Assembly (NCBI GenBank): GCA_021107685.1 | Contig: JAIOSH010000200.1 | Coordinates: forward strand, 1 to 11,939 | Length of the DNA stretch: 11,939 nucleotides | Direction: 5' to 3' | From: Bacteroidales bacterium | GTDB taxonomy: Bacteria > Bacteroidota > Bacteroidia > Bacteroidales > SMBSF39 | Shown: in pieces, positions 1-6,977 of the stretch | How positions within the stretch are numbered: the stretch's first letter is position 1 | Layout of the letters: each line of letters starts with the position of its first letter | Program-made: the position numbers and the translations under genes | Notes under the pieces: generated by a model | What the model was told of the DNA's origin: nothing | The model's database searches: none | Seen by the model: the letters and a program-made list of their open reading frames with translations, nothing else

Positions 1-626
1 ATTATGCAAGATTAGCAGATTTGGTAAACATAAAAAAATCAATTGAACCCGGCTCTAATGCCTATTCAGATGAAGGTTTACCATTTTTGAGAGTAGCAGA
101 TTATAATAAGTTTGGCATTTCTGAACCGCAAAAATGTTTATCAGATTCTTACACCAAAGAAAATGCAGAAAAACTGAGTGAATTAAAACCTAAAGCAGAA
201 ACAATTTTATTTTCAAAAGACGGTAGTGTTGGAACCGCATATATGCTTAAAGAAAACATGAATCTGATAACTTCGGGAGCAGTACTTCATCTTACAGTCA
301 AAAATAAAGAACAGGTTTTACCTGAATATTTAACACTTGTTCTTAATTCTCAACTTGTGCAAATGCAAGCAGAAAGAGATGCAGGCGGTTCAATAATTCT
401 ACATTGGCGAGTTGGAGAAATTGAAAATGTAATCATTCCAATAATCGACTTAAACATCCAACAACAAATAAGCAACAAAATAGAAGAGAGTTTCCGTTTG
501 AAAAAACAATCGGAGCAATTGTTGGAATTGGCAAAAACTGCGGTGGAAAAGGCTATTGAGGAGGATGAGGGAAATGCGATGAGGTTTATTGAGGATGAAA
601 TGAAAAAAATAATACCCAAGCAATGA
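1..626 (+). CDS. hsdS: Type I restriction-modification specificity subunit (HsdS), 5'-truncated by the window edge
   Basis: The product is the DNA-recognition subunit of a type I restriction-modification complex, which directs the methylase and nuclease subunits to their target. The frame is open to the left edge (in phase from base 3, reading YARLAD into LVNIKK), so the TTG at 21 is internal and the true start lies outside. What is visible is one target-recognition domain, with LPFLRVADYNKFG, the ILFSKDGSVGTAY strand typical of the family, a PEYLTLVLNS helix and an AGGSIILHW turn. A long charged helix with RLKKQSEQLLELAKTAVEKA follows, matching the coiled-coil spacer that docks the subunit. 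Its stop overlaps the next start (ATGA), so the two are co-translated. hsdM would be expected upstream. A fused methylase-specificity protein, with this as its C-terminal part, is the main alternative. Confidence 0.85.
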   Translation, partial: YARLADLVNIKKSIEPGSNAYSDEGLPFLRVADYNKFGISEPQKCLSDSYTKENAEKLSELKPKAETILFSKDGSVGTAYMLKENMNLITSGAVLHLTVKNKEQVLPEYLTLVLNSQLVQMQAERDAGGSIILHWRVGEIENVIIPIIDLNIQQQISNKIEESFRLKKQSEQLLELAKTAVEKAIEEDEGNAMRFIEDEMKKIIPKQ

Positions 627-2167
627 ATGATTTAAAAGCCATAATAAATAAAATAGAATCGGCTGATGCCATAGAAGGTAAAGATGTTGTAAAGGTTTTG
701 GAAGTATTAAAACTATACGATAGATACAAAAACCTTATTGATCCTTACAGGCTAAAAGTTAAACTGTTATGCTCGAAATTGGAAATAAAGTATTCTAAAT
801 CAGTTGATATTGAAGAATACACGGATTTTTATCTCATTAGAAGATATGGCTATAATCAACGCATTTTAAATATTGCTGTTTTCAATAAAAAATTAAATCT
901 CAAATTTCAGGATAAATATATTGATATTGAGGAATTTGAAGTGGATGGGCAATTGTTTAATAATGACCTGGCTATTTTAACTAAGAATAAAAGATATGGG
1001 GTTATAAATACAAAAAATGAGATAATTATACCTCCCGTATATACCGATATCAATAATCGGTTTTATAAAAAAGATAATGGAAACTTTGGAATTGAATGTA
1101 CAAAAGGAAAGAAGAGTTATATCTATTCATTTGAGGGTGAGTTAGAGGAAGTTGTAGATAATTCACTATTGAAAAATAAAAACCGAGAACAGCTCAGCAT
1201 TGGTTATGAATCGTTTTATAAGTTTAAGGTAAAAGGTAAATATGGTTTGTTAGATGAAAAGGGGGGGGAACTGATTCCTCCTGAATATGCCGATATTAAA
1301 CTATTGGAAGATGTTTATTATATACACACGTATAAAGTATATGCCATTTGTAAAAAATTTAACGGTAAATATAAATTATTTAATATCAGGCAAGAACGCT
1401 TTATTGCAGAAGAATGGGATGAATATTTTTTTGATGACGATAAAGAGTTTATTACTTTTAGAAAGGGACTAAGGAAAGGGATTTTTTTCTTTGAAAGAAA
1501 CCAAATCATTTATCTTGACTTTGATTTCAATATTGATGAAGTGATGTTGTTAGGCGTTTATCCAAAATACTTTTCGTTTTCCAGTCCACAAAGCGGAAAA
1601 TATGCTATCGCAGGAGGACGTTTGAATTTGCTTACTGAGTTTATATTCGACCATCCGGTTAAAAGGTATGGCTCCAACGGTAGTTTTGAAGTGCAATATA
1701 AGAAATATGCAAAAAATGTTTGGGAAAAAACCCAATATAACGAAAGTACATTTTTTAAGATATTCGGCATTAACAGCAGGTATATGAATAAAATTGAGAA
1801 AGCCCCCCAAACAAAACCAGATGTGTCAGAATATGAAAACCAAATTAAAATTAATAAGGATGAATTTTTTTTAAGTACACAAGTTGTCGGGACATTTTAT
1901 GTTTATCGTAAATGGCAAGAGTATCCAAATCTAGATGATGTAGTAATATTAGTTCCTGAGCCGGATAATAAATATGATAAAAACGCTATTGCTGTAAAGT
2001 ATCAGATAGAGGATAATCTTCAAATGCTGGGTTATATTCCCAAAGAATTGACTCAAACAATACACAAAAGCATAAAAACCAAAACAAAACTTAAAGCGTT
2101 AATAGATTATATTGATTACATAGGTGAGGTGCCTTATCTTGAGATTATAATTGTAAAAGCTGATTAA
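623..2167 (+). CDS. WG-repeat protein with C-terminal HIRAN domain, coupled to hsdS
   Basis: This is a 514-residue protein of unknown overall function. Residues 1-60 are a charged helical stretch. Residues about 119-340 hold degenerate WG-type repeats, clearest at 119-143 (KRYGVINTKNEIIIPPVY) and 201-225 (KGKYGLLDEKGGELIPPEY), weaker at 248-266 and 322-340. Residues about 413-512 form a HIRAN domain: VVGTFYVY, then VPEPDNKYDKNAIAV and MLGYIPKEL carry the family signature. HIRAN is known from HLTF/Rad5, where it binds free 3' DNA ends, and it occurs in bacterial proteins beside nuclease or helicase modules. No signal peptide or membrane segment is seen, so it is probably cytoplasmic. The ATG overlaps the hsdS stop by 4 bp, which fixes the start and suggests a role linked to the restriction system; that role is inference. 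A G8 run lies in codons 213-216. Confidence 0.85.
   Translation: MNDLKAIINKIESADAIEGKDVVKVLEVLKLYDRYKNLIDPYRLKVKLLCSKLEIKYSKSVDIEEYTDFYLIRRYGYNQRILNIAVFNKKLNLKFQDKYIDIEEFEVDGQLFNNDLAILTKNKRYGVINTKNEIIIPPVYTDINNRFYKKDNGNFGIECTKGKKSYIYSFEGELEEVVDNSLLKNKNREQLSIGYESFYKFKVKGKYGLLDEKGGELIPPEYADIKLLEDVYYIHTYKVYAICKKFNGKYKLFNIRQERFIAEEWDEYFFDDDKEFITFRKGLRKGIFFFERNQIIYLDFDFNIDEVMLLGVYPKYFSFSSPQSGKYAIAGGRLNLLTEFIFDHPVKRYGSNGSFEVQYKKYAKNVWEKTQYNESTFFKIFGINSRYMNKIEKAPQTKPDVSEYENQIKINKDEFFLSTQVVGTFYVYRKWQEYPNLDDVVILVPEPDNKYDKNAIAVKYQIEDNLQMLGYIPKELTQTIHKSIKTKTKLKALIDYIDYIGEVPYLEIIIVKAD
1261..1268 (+). repeat. Poly-G (G8) tract inside the WG/HIRAN coding region
   Basis: Eight consecutive G bases sit in a very AT-rich gene and encode the end of K213, G214, G215 and the start of E216. 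Loss of one G gives K-G-G-N then TGA. Gain of one gives a TGA after eight codons from K213. Either change therefore truncates the protein within the second clear repeat and removes HIRAN. This is the architecture of a slipped-strand contingency tract, but variation itself cannot be seen in one sequence. Confidence 0.6.
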
Positions 2168-2302
2168 TGTTTGTCCATAAAGTCCTCATTAGGGAATATT
2201 TTAGATTTTAGAATTGAAATACTAACCTCTTTTTTTATTCAACCGTTAAATAATTTCATCTCACACTTTACCATTAATTATTTGCCGTTAACTCATTCAT
2301 TG

Positions 2303-2333
2303 TTGACATCAGCTTGCTATTGTTGTATTTTCG
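2303..2333 (+). promoter_or_regulatory. Candidate Bacteroidota promoter for the secreted-protein pair
   Basis: TTG at 2303-2305 is followed, after 20 bases, by TATTTTCG at 2326-2333. This is one mismatch from the Bacteroidota consensus TTG-N19..21-TAnnTTTG. Transcription would begin near 2340, leaving a leader of about 37 nt before the ATG at 2377. The rest of 2168-2376 holds no gene and no convincing terminator. Confidence 0.45.
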
Positions 2334-2376
2334 CTCAAAACAATTAAACTATTTATTAATTAAAAATTTAAGTATT

Positions 2377-3756
2377 ATGAAAAAATTAAGTTTATTATCA
2401 TTAGTCATTGCATTTTTCCTTTTCACAGGAACAATAAATGCACAAAACACATGCATTAGCGATGTGGCACACACAGCAGATGCTTCAGCAGTCTTAGATG
2501 TTTACTCTACTTCACTTGGTATGCTTGTACCTCGTTTATCAAGCGCACCTACTACTCCGGCAAACGGATTATTGTATTACAGTACTTCTTCAAACAGCTT
2601 CTTCTACAATGCAGGTACTTCAGGAACACCAAGCTGGGCAGAACTTTCTTACGGTAGCCTTTGGTCAAGAAGCGGGACCGATACTTATTTAAGTAATATG
2701 GGTGATAATGTGGTTATCGGAACAAATACAAGTGCTCCGGGTTATAAATTTTACGTTTATGGAGCAACTTCACAAATGTCAAGGTTTGACGGACAGGTTG
2801 AATTCTGGAATGTTGCCGGAGGCGTAATGGATGCTGATATTAATGATGACGGATTGGGTAATGGTGTTTTTAGTTTATACGATGCAGGAAATACTGCGCA
2901 AGTAAGATTACAGTCAGCAGGTAATTCATATTTAAATGGTGGGTGGATTGGAATTGGAACTACAATTCCATTAACAAATATCCACTTATTTGATAATTTT
3001 GCCAATCCTATGCCGCAGTTTCTGATTGACCAGCCCGGCGCCGGAAATGCATCGGTGGGTTACGGTATTCCTGGTCGTATTTATTCTGTTGGACTTGTTC
3101 AGGATATACAGGGTCTTATGAATGATAACTATAAAATCTGTGACGGACCGACGTTAACTCCACCATTAAACTATTTTGACCTTTCTACAATGATGGAGAT
3201 ACATAATGAAAATACTCAACCAGGTATTATTGATTTTAACCACCAGAGCAGGTCAAGAGCATGGTTAAGTACAATGCAGAATGTTGGTACAGGTTCGTGG
3301 GTGCCAATTAATTTTGATACAGATGCAACTGCTTTTAATATGGGACAAAATTTTTCAGGTTATGATGAACATAATGAATTTACAACAGGTGCACCTGCTT
3401 TTTTTACAGCAACTGAAGATGGTTTTTATCAGGTAAATTCACGTACAGAATTTGATTTACATGACTTCCAAGATCCTCCTGTTGGAATGCCGGTATATGT
3501 TTCAATAGCAATATATGTAAATAGAGGAATGGGATGGGTGCCTTATGCTGAAGGTAATAATTTACAAATATCAGGTAATACCATGCCCGGTGATCAATTT
3601 ATCTTGCAAATGAATAATGCTCCTAATGTTAGTGATGTTGTTTATCTAAATGCCACTGACCGTCTTCAAATTAGGGTTTTCCAGAATACAGGAATTGGAA
3701 TTAGTCTTGTGCCTAACTGGGAAAAAACCTATGTTTCAATCCACAAATCAAGTTAA
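2377..3756 (+). CDS. Exported tail-fibre-like protein with C1q/TNF-like C-terminus
   Basis: This is a 459-residue protein of unidentified specific function. The ATG at 2377 is chosen because it opens directly into a signal peptide (MKKLSLLSLVIAFFLFTG, likely cleavage after A22 in TINAQ). The longer TTG start at 2314 would bury that signal behind 21 extra residues. The mature N-terminus has the SAVLDVYSTSLGMLVPRL pattern, then GLLYYSTSSNSFFYN. That pattern is common in Bacteroidota surface proteins related to tail fibres and the region before S74 peptidase domains. Residues about 309-459 look like a C1q/TNF jelly roll: ATEDGFYQVNSRTEF, VSIAIYVN, YLNATDRLQIRVFQN and the closing KTYVSIHKS. No T9SS sorting domain is visible at the C-terminus. 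A 38-bp gap separates it from the next exported protein, suggesting one transcript. A role in adhesion or carbohydrate binding is inference. Confidence 0.6.
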   Translation: MKKLSLLSLVIAFFLFTGTINAQNTCISDVAHTADASAVLDVYSTSLGMLVPRLSSAPTTPANGLLYYSTSSNSFFYNAGTSGTPSWAELSYGSLWSRSGTDTYLSNMGDNVVIGTNTSAPGYKFYVYGATSQMSRFDGQVEFWNVAGGVMDADINDDGLGNGVFSLYDAGNTAQVRLQSAGNSYLNGGWIGIGTTIPLTNIHLFDNFANPMPQFLIDQPGAGNASVGYGIPGRIYSVGLVQDIQGLMNDNYKICDGPTLTPPLNYFDLSTMMEIHNENTQPGIIDFNHQSRSRAWLSTMQNVGTGSWVPINFDTDATAFNMGQNFSGYDEHNEFTTGAPAFFTATEDGFYQVNSRTEFDLHDFQDPPVGMPVYVSIAIYVNRGMGWVPYAEGNNLQISGNTMPGDQFILQMNNAPNVSDVVYLNATDRLQIRVFQNTGIGISLVPNWEKTYVSIHKSS

Positions 3757-3794
3757 TTGTTAATCATATTATATAATTTAAAATGATAACAATC

Positions 3795-5492
3795 ATGAAA
3801 ACAAAAAAAATAATAGCCCTTTATTTGACCTTATTCCTGACAGGGATAGCCGTCTCAGGCTTCCCACAGGGAATAACAAACAGCGGAGGCTATATAACAG
3901 GTTCTTCCACAAGCTATATCAAATTTAGTGGAAGTAGTGATATGACCCTCAAAAGCACCACTGCCGATCGTACTACCTTTGGTAATATGGTAGTTGACTT
4001 TACAGGCAGCGGGACTTATAAGTTAACGCTTAAAGATGATTCCTATTTAACCGTAAACGGTACTTTAACAATGAATGATGATTTTGTTTTAGAATCAACA
4101 TCCTCAAGCACTGCCTCACTTATAACAGGTGGCTCAAATACAGGAAATATTACTGTTCAGCGTTATTTAACCGAGGAGAAATGGCATTATGTTTCGCCTC
4201 CTATCAGTAATGCTACCTTAGATGTTTTTCATTTTCCATCCGGACATTCGGATGTTTACGTGAAACGCTGGGACGAGCCTAATTGTCAATGGGTTTATAT
4301 GTCAACTGTAACCGACCCTCTGAATGTGGAGCAGGGATACGCCGTATGGGTTGATGATAATGTTGTTCAGGATGAAACTATCATATTTAAAGGTAGTTTG
4401 AATTCTAATGTTACATCTACATTTAGCCTTACTTATTCATTAGTAGCAACAAATTCTGATACAGGATGGAATCTTGTTGGAAATCCTTATCCGTCTGCAT
4501 TAGACTGGGATCAAATACCATCAGGAGATAAGGTAAATATAGATAATACTATTTATTACTGGAATCCTGCATCAGGTTCAGGTAATTATTCATATTATGT
4601 AGGAAGCGGAACAGCTCCCTGGACAGGCGGAACTTCGGTAAATGACGGAACTAAATATATACCTGCAATGCAAGGATATATTGTTCATTGTAATAATTCG
4701 GCAGGTGGTTCAATAAAAATGGATAATACAGCAAGAGTTCATAATTCTCAGGCTTATTATAAAAACACTGATAATTATTCCAATTTTTTAAGACTAAAAG
4801 CAACAGGTAATGGATATTGGGATGAACTTATAATAAGATTTTTTCAAGGTGCAACCGAGGGCTTTGATACTGAGTTTGACGCATATAAATTATTCGGTTT
4901 AAATGCTGCACCCCAGTTGTACTCTATTAATGGCTACCTAAAACAATGTGTTAATACTTTACCTAAGGTAAGCGATGGTTTGATTATTCCACTCGGTTTT
5001 AAAGTCGGAGCAGCAGGAAAATATTCTTTTAGTTCAAGCGGTTTGGAAAGCTTTAACCCAAATATTATTATTTATTTGGAAGATAAAGGAAACGCAACAG
5101 GTTTAGATAAAATAATTAACCTGAAACTAAATCCTGTTTACACTTTTTCTGCTAAGCCGAATGATGACCCAGACAGGTTTTTATTGCACTTTTATGACAA
5201 AGATATTGATACTGAAGATAATGTTCTTCCTGACAGCGGTTCATCAGGTAATGCTAAAATTTATTCCTATGAGAATAATATTTATGTAAACTTAGCTGCT
5301 GATATGTTGGATATTTCAGAAAATTATAATGGAGAAATTGTAGTTTATAACTTAATCGGACAAGAAATTACAAGAAAAACCGTAGAAAATGCTTCATTAC
5401 ACAAAATCAGTATAGATGATGTAAAAGGATATTATATTGTAAAAGTACTTACAAATAATAATATTATAACTGAAAAAGTATTTATAGAATAA
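3795..5492 (+). CDS. T9SS-secreted surface protein with C-terminal sorting domain
   Basis: This is a 565-residue secreted protein. The ATG at 3795 (MKTKKIIALYLTLFLTGIAV) gives a standard signal peptide; an ATG four codons upstream at 3783 is also possible. The body is rich in Ser, Thr, Asn, Gly and aromatic residues. It includes the KWHYVSPPISNATLDVF, GWNLVGNPYPSALDW and IPAMQGYIVHC segments that recur in large Bacteroidota exported proteins whose activity is unknown. The last 80 residues (about 486-565) form a type A T9SS sorting domain: NIYVNLA, GEIVVYNLIGQEI, then YYIVKVLTNNNIITEKVFIE. This domain directs passage through the outer membrane and is then removed or used for anchoring. No catalytic motif was recognised, so a structural or adhesive role is only a guess. 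A strong terminator lies 37 bp after the stop. Confidence 0.85.
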   Translation: MKTKKIIALYLTLFLTGIAVSGFPQGITNSGGYITGSSTSYIKFSGSSDMTLKSTTADRTTFGNMVVDFTGSGTYKLTLKDDSYLTVNGTLTMNDDFVLESTSSSTASLITGGSNTGNITVQRYLTEEKWHYVSPPISNATLDVFHFPSGHSDVYVKRWDEPNCQWVYMSTVTDPLNVEQGYAVWVDDNVVQDETIIFKGSLNSNVTSTFSLTYSLVATNSDTGWNLVGNPYPSALDWDQIPSGDKVNIDNTIYYWNPASGSGNYSYYVGSGTAPWTGGTSVNDGTKYIPAMQGYIVHCNNSAGGSIKMDNTARVHNSQAYYKNTDNYSNFLRLKATGNGYWDELIIRFFQGATEGFDTEFDAYKLFGLNAAPQLYSINGYLKQCVNTLPKVSDGLIIPLGFKVGAAGKYSFSSSGLESFNPNIIIYLEDKGNATGLDKIINLKLNPVYTFSAKPNDDPDRFLLHFYDKDIDTEDNVLPDSGSSGNAKIYSYENNIYVNLAADMLDISENYNGEIVVYNLIGQEITRKTVENASLHKISIDDVKGYYIVKVLTNNNIITEKVFIE

Positions 5493-5528
5493 ATTATTTT
5501 TTTGGTTGGTTAATAGGTTTGGTTGAAG

Positions 5529-5577
5529 AACTCCCGAAATAGCCTGATTATATTATCAGGCTTTTGGGAGTTTTTTT
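5529..5577 (+). terminator. Intrinsic terminator after the T9SS cargo gene
   Basis: An outer stem AACTCCC (5529-5535) pairs with GGGAGTT (5566-5572), and an inner stem GCCTGAT (5542-5548) pairs with ATCAGGC (5555-5561) around a 6-nt loop. A run of seven T (5571-5577) follows. It ends the transcript carrying the two exported proteins. Confidence 0.9.
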
Positions 5578-5617
5578 AATTTGATAAAAAAAATCATAAT
5601 TATTTAGTATCACTCCG

Positions 5618-5716
5618 TAAAGTCGCATAGCGACAAACTATTTGTAACCCCTGACGGCAGTCAGGGGGGTGATAATGAGGGGGTTATAAAAGTCCCGTAG
5701 GGACGACCTATAAAAA
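5618..5716. repeat. Composite REP-like element with three hairpins
   Basis: Two copies of a hairpin module flank a third hairpin. Copy A is GTCGC-ATA-GCGAC (5622-5634) and copy B is GTCCC-GTA-GGGAC (5692-5704). Both are preceded by AAA and followed by a related tail, roughly RAMCTAT and an A/T-rich stretch. The stems differ by one compensated base pair. Between them lies CCCCTGAC-GGCA-GTCAGGGG (5648-5667). TAACCCC (5645-5651) could instead pair with GGGGTTA (5680-5686). Such short palindromic units are dispersed in Bacteroidota intergenic DNA. No ORF is evident here. Confidence 0.7.
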
Positions 5717-5828
5717 ATCGGATATTATGGACAGGCACTATTTAATCCCAATCTAATTATTAATGAGCAATTCATATATTTCATTATAAATATTTTCCCA
5801 TTTTAAATAATTAAGTAAAAAAATATTT

Positions 5829-5836
5829 TACTTTTG
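5829..5836 (+). promoter_or_regulatory. Promoter -7 box for hldD
   Basis: TACTTTTG matches the Bacteroidota -7 consensus TAnnTTTG at every defined position. It would start transcription near 5843, about 27 nt before the hldD ATG. The matching -33 element is weak: only T-rich sequence lies around 5801-5804. Confidence 0.5.
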
Positions 5837-5869
5837 TAAATAGTCTTTTAAATTTTAAAAATTCAGACA

Positions 5870-6835
5870 ATGATAATTGTAACAGGAGCAGCAGGCTTTA
5901 TTGGAAGCTGTTTAGTCAATAAATTAAATAATAAAGGAATTAAAGATATTATTCTTGTTGATGATTTTTCCAATCCAATTAAAAATAAAAATATTGAACA
6001 TAAAATCTACCGTCAAAAAATCAACAGAAATGAATTTTTTAAATGGTTTAAGGAAAATCATAGAAATATTGATTTTGTTTTTCATATAGGTGCAAGGACA
6101 GATACAACCGAATTTAATGTTGAAATTTTTAATAAACTGAATCTTAACTATACCAAAACTATGTGGAATGCCTGCATTGAATATGAATTACCGCTTATTT
6201 ATGCTTCATCAGCAGCAACTTACGGATTAGGTGAATTAGGATACAATGACGACCATGATATCATTGAAAAGCTAAAACCATTAAACCCTTACGGCAATTC
6301 AAAAAATGAATTTGATAAATGGGCTTTAAAACAGGAAAAACAGCCTTATTTCTGGGCAGGTTTAAAGTTTTTTAATGTCTATGGCCCAAATGAATACCAT
6401 AAAGGAAGAATGGCATCTGTAATAATTCATGCTTTTGAACAAATAAATAAAACCGGAAAAGTAAGGCTTTTTAAATCGCATAATCCAAATTATGAAGATG
6501 GTAAGCAATTGCGTGATTTTATTTATATTAAAGATGTTGTAGATGTTCTTTATTTTTTAATGAAACATAAAAAAGATTCGGGATTATATAATCTCGGAAC
6601 AGGCAAAGCACGAGCTTTTCTTGATCTGGCAAAAGCAACTTTTAAATCTCTTCACAAGCCCGAAAAAATTGAATTTATTGATACGCCATTGGATATACGT
6701 GACAAATATCAATATTTTACAGAAGCTAATATGAATAAATTACATTCTATAGGTCATACACTGCCTTTTTATTCTCTTGAAGAAGGAATTGAAGAATATG
6801 TGCAGGGATATTTGGTAGGTAATAATTATTATTAG
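5870..6835 (+). CDS. hldD: ADP-L-glycero-D-manno-heptose 6-epimerase
   Basis: This cytoplasmic enzyme epimerises ADP-D-glycero-D-manno-heptose at C6, giving the heptose donor for the LPS inner core. The 321-residue length is close to the usual 310. The Rossmann loop TGAAGFIGS is at 5-13. The substrate-site segment is YASSAATYG (111-119), with Y141 in YGNSK as the catalytic tyrosine. The diagnostic NVYGPNEYHKGRMASV is at 169-184, and K178 corresponds by my alignment to the second catalytic residue of the E. coli enzyme. RDFIYIKDV and YNLGTGKARAF follow as in HldD. These features separate it from GalE-type relatives. It stands alone between a terminator-and-repeat region and a two-way terminator, so it is probably a single-gene transcript. 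No other LPS genes are in the window. Confidence 0.94.
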   Translation: MIIVTGAAGFIGSCLVNKLNNKGIKDIILVDDFSNPIKNKNIEHKIYRQKINRNEFFKWFKENHRNIDFVFHIGARTDTTEFNVEIFNKLNLNYTKTMWNACIEYELPLIYASSAATYGLGELGYNDDHDIIEKLKPLNPYGNSKNEFDKWALKQEKQPYFWAGLKFFNVYGPNEYHKGRMASVIIHAFEQINKTGKVRLFKSHNPNYEDGKQLRDFIYIKDVVDVLYFLMKHKKDSGLYNLGTGKARAFLDLAKATFKSLHKPEKIEFIDTPLDIRDKYQYFTEANMNKLHSIGHTLPFYSLEEGIEEYVQGYLVGNNYY

Positions 6836-6847
6836 AATAAAAGTACT

Positions 6848-6895
6848 AAAAACAAAAGCCTGAAAAATTGGAATTTTTCAGGCTTTTGTTTTTTT
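6848..6895. terminator. Bidirectional intrinsic terminator between hldD and tRNA-Gln
   Basis: A long perfect inverted repeat has arms 6848-6869 and 6872-6893, centred on GG. Its core is GCCTGAAAAATT paired with AATTTTTCAGGC. On the plus strand it runs into seven T (6889-6895), ending hldD. On the minus strand the stem runs into TTTTTAGTACTTTT, ending the kbl-glnS-tRNA transcript. The two units converge here. Confidence 0.9.
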
Positions 6896-6898
6896 ATG

Positions 6899-6971
6899 TT
6901 GCCCGACCAGGGATCGAACCTGGACTCTTCTGATCCAGAATCAGATGTGTTGCCAGTTACACCATCGGGCA
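6899..6971 (-). tRNA. tRNA-Gln, anticodon CUG
   Basis: A complete 73-nt cloverleaf. The acceptor arm is TGCCCGA/TCGGGCA with discriminator A73. The D arm has GTGT/ACAC with G18G19. The anticodon arm TCTGA/TCAGA encloses loop TTCTGGA, so positions 34-36 are CTG, which reads CAG. The variable loop is AGAGT and the T arm is CCAGG-TTCGATC-CCTGG. CCA is not encoded. The weak T1-A72 pair is a known identity feature of glutamine tRNAs. The gene starts 6 nt after the glnS stop on the same strand, so it is very probably cut from the glnS transcript by RNase P and 3' processing. Confidence 0.97.
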
Positions 6972-6977
6972 AATTTT

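Noticed and set aside
21..23. TTG at 21 as the start of the specificity subunit
   Set aside because: The frame is open to the left edge in phase and the protein lacks its expected N-terminal recognition domain, so this is an internal codon of a truncated gene.
1261..1268. G8 tract as a plain sequencing error
   Set aside because: The frame is intact through eight G and both repeat and HIRAN motifs continue in phase, so the length given is consistent; error cannot be fully excluded without reads.
1550..1810. Minus-strand open frames within the WG/HIRAN gene
   Set aside because: They are antisense to a gene with clear domain signatures and encode no recognisable protein.
2168..2302. Terminator or small gene after the HIRAN gene
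   Set aside because: No stable hairpin followed by T bases and no protein-like frame was found.
2314..2376. Longer start (TTG) of the tail-fibre-like protein
   Set aside because: It would add 21 residues in front of a standard signal peptide and overlap the proposed promoter; the ATG at 2377 fits better.
5618..5716. CRISPR array
   Set aside because: Only two imperfect palindromic units, with no regular spacers and no cas genes nearby; a REP-like element fits better.
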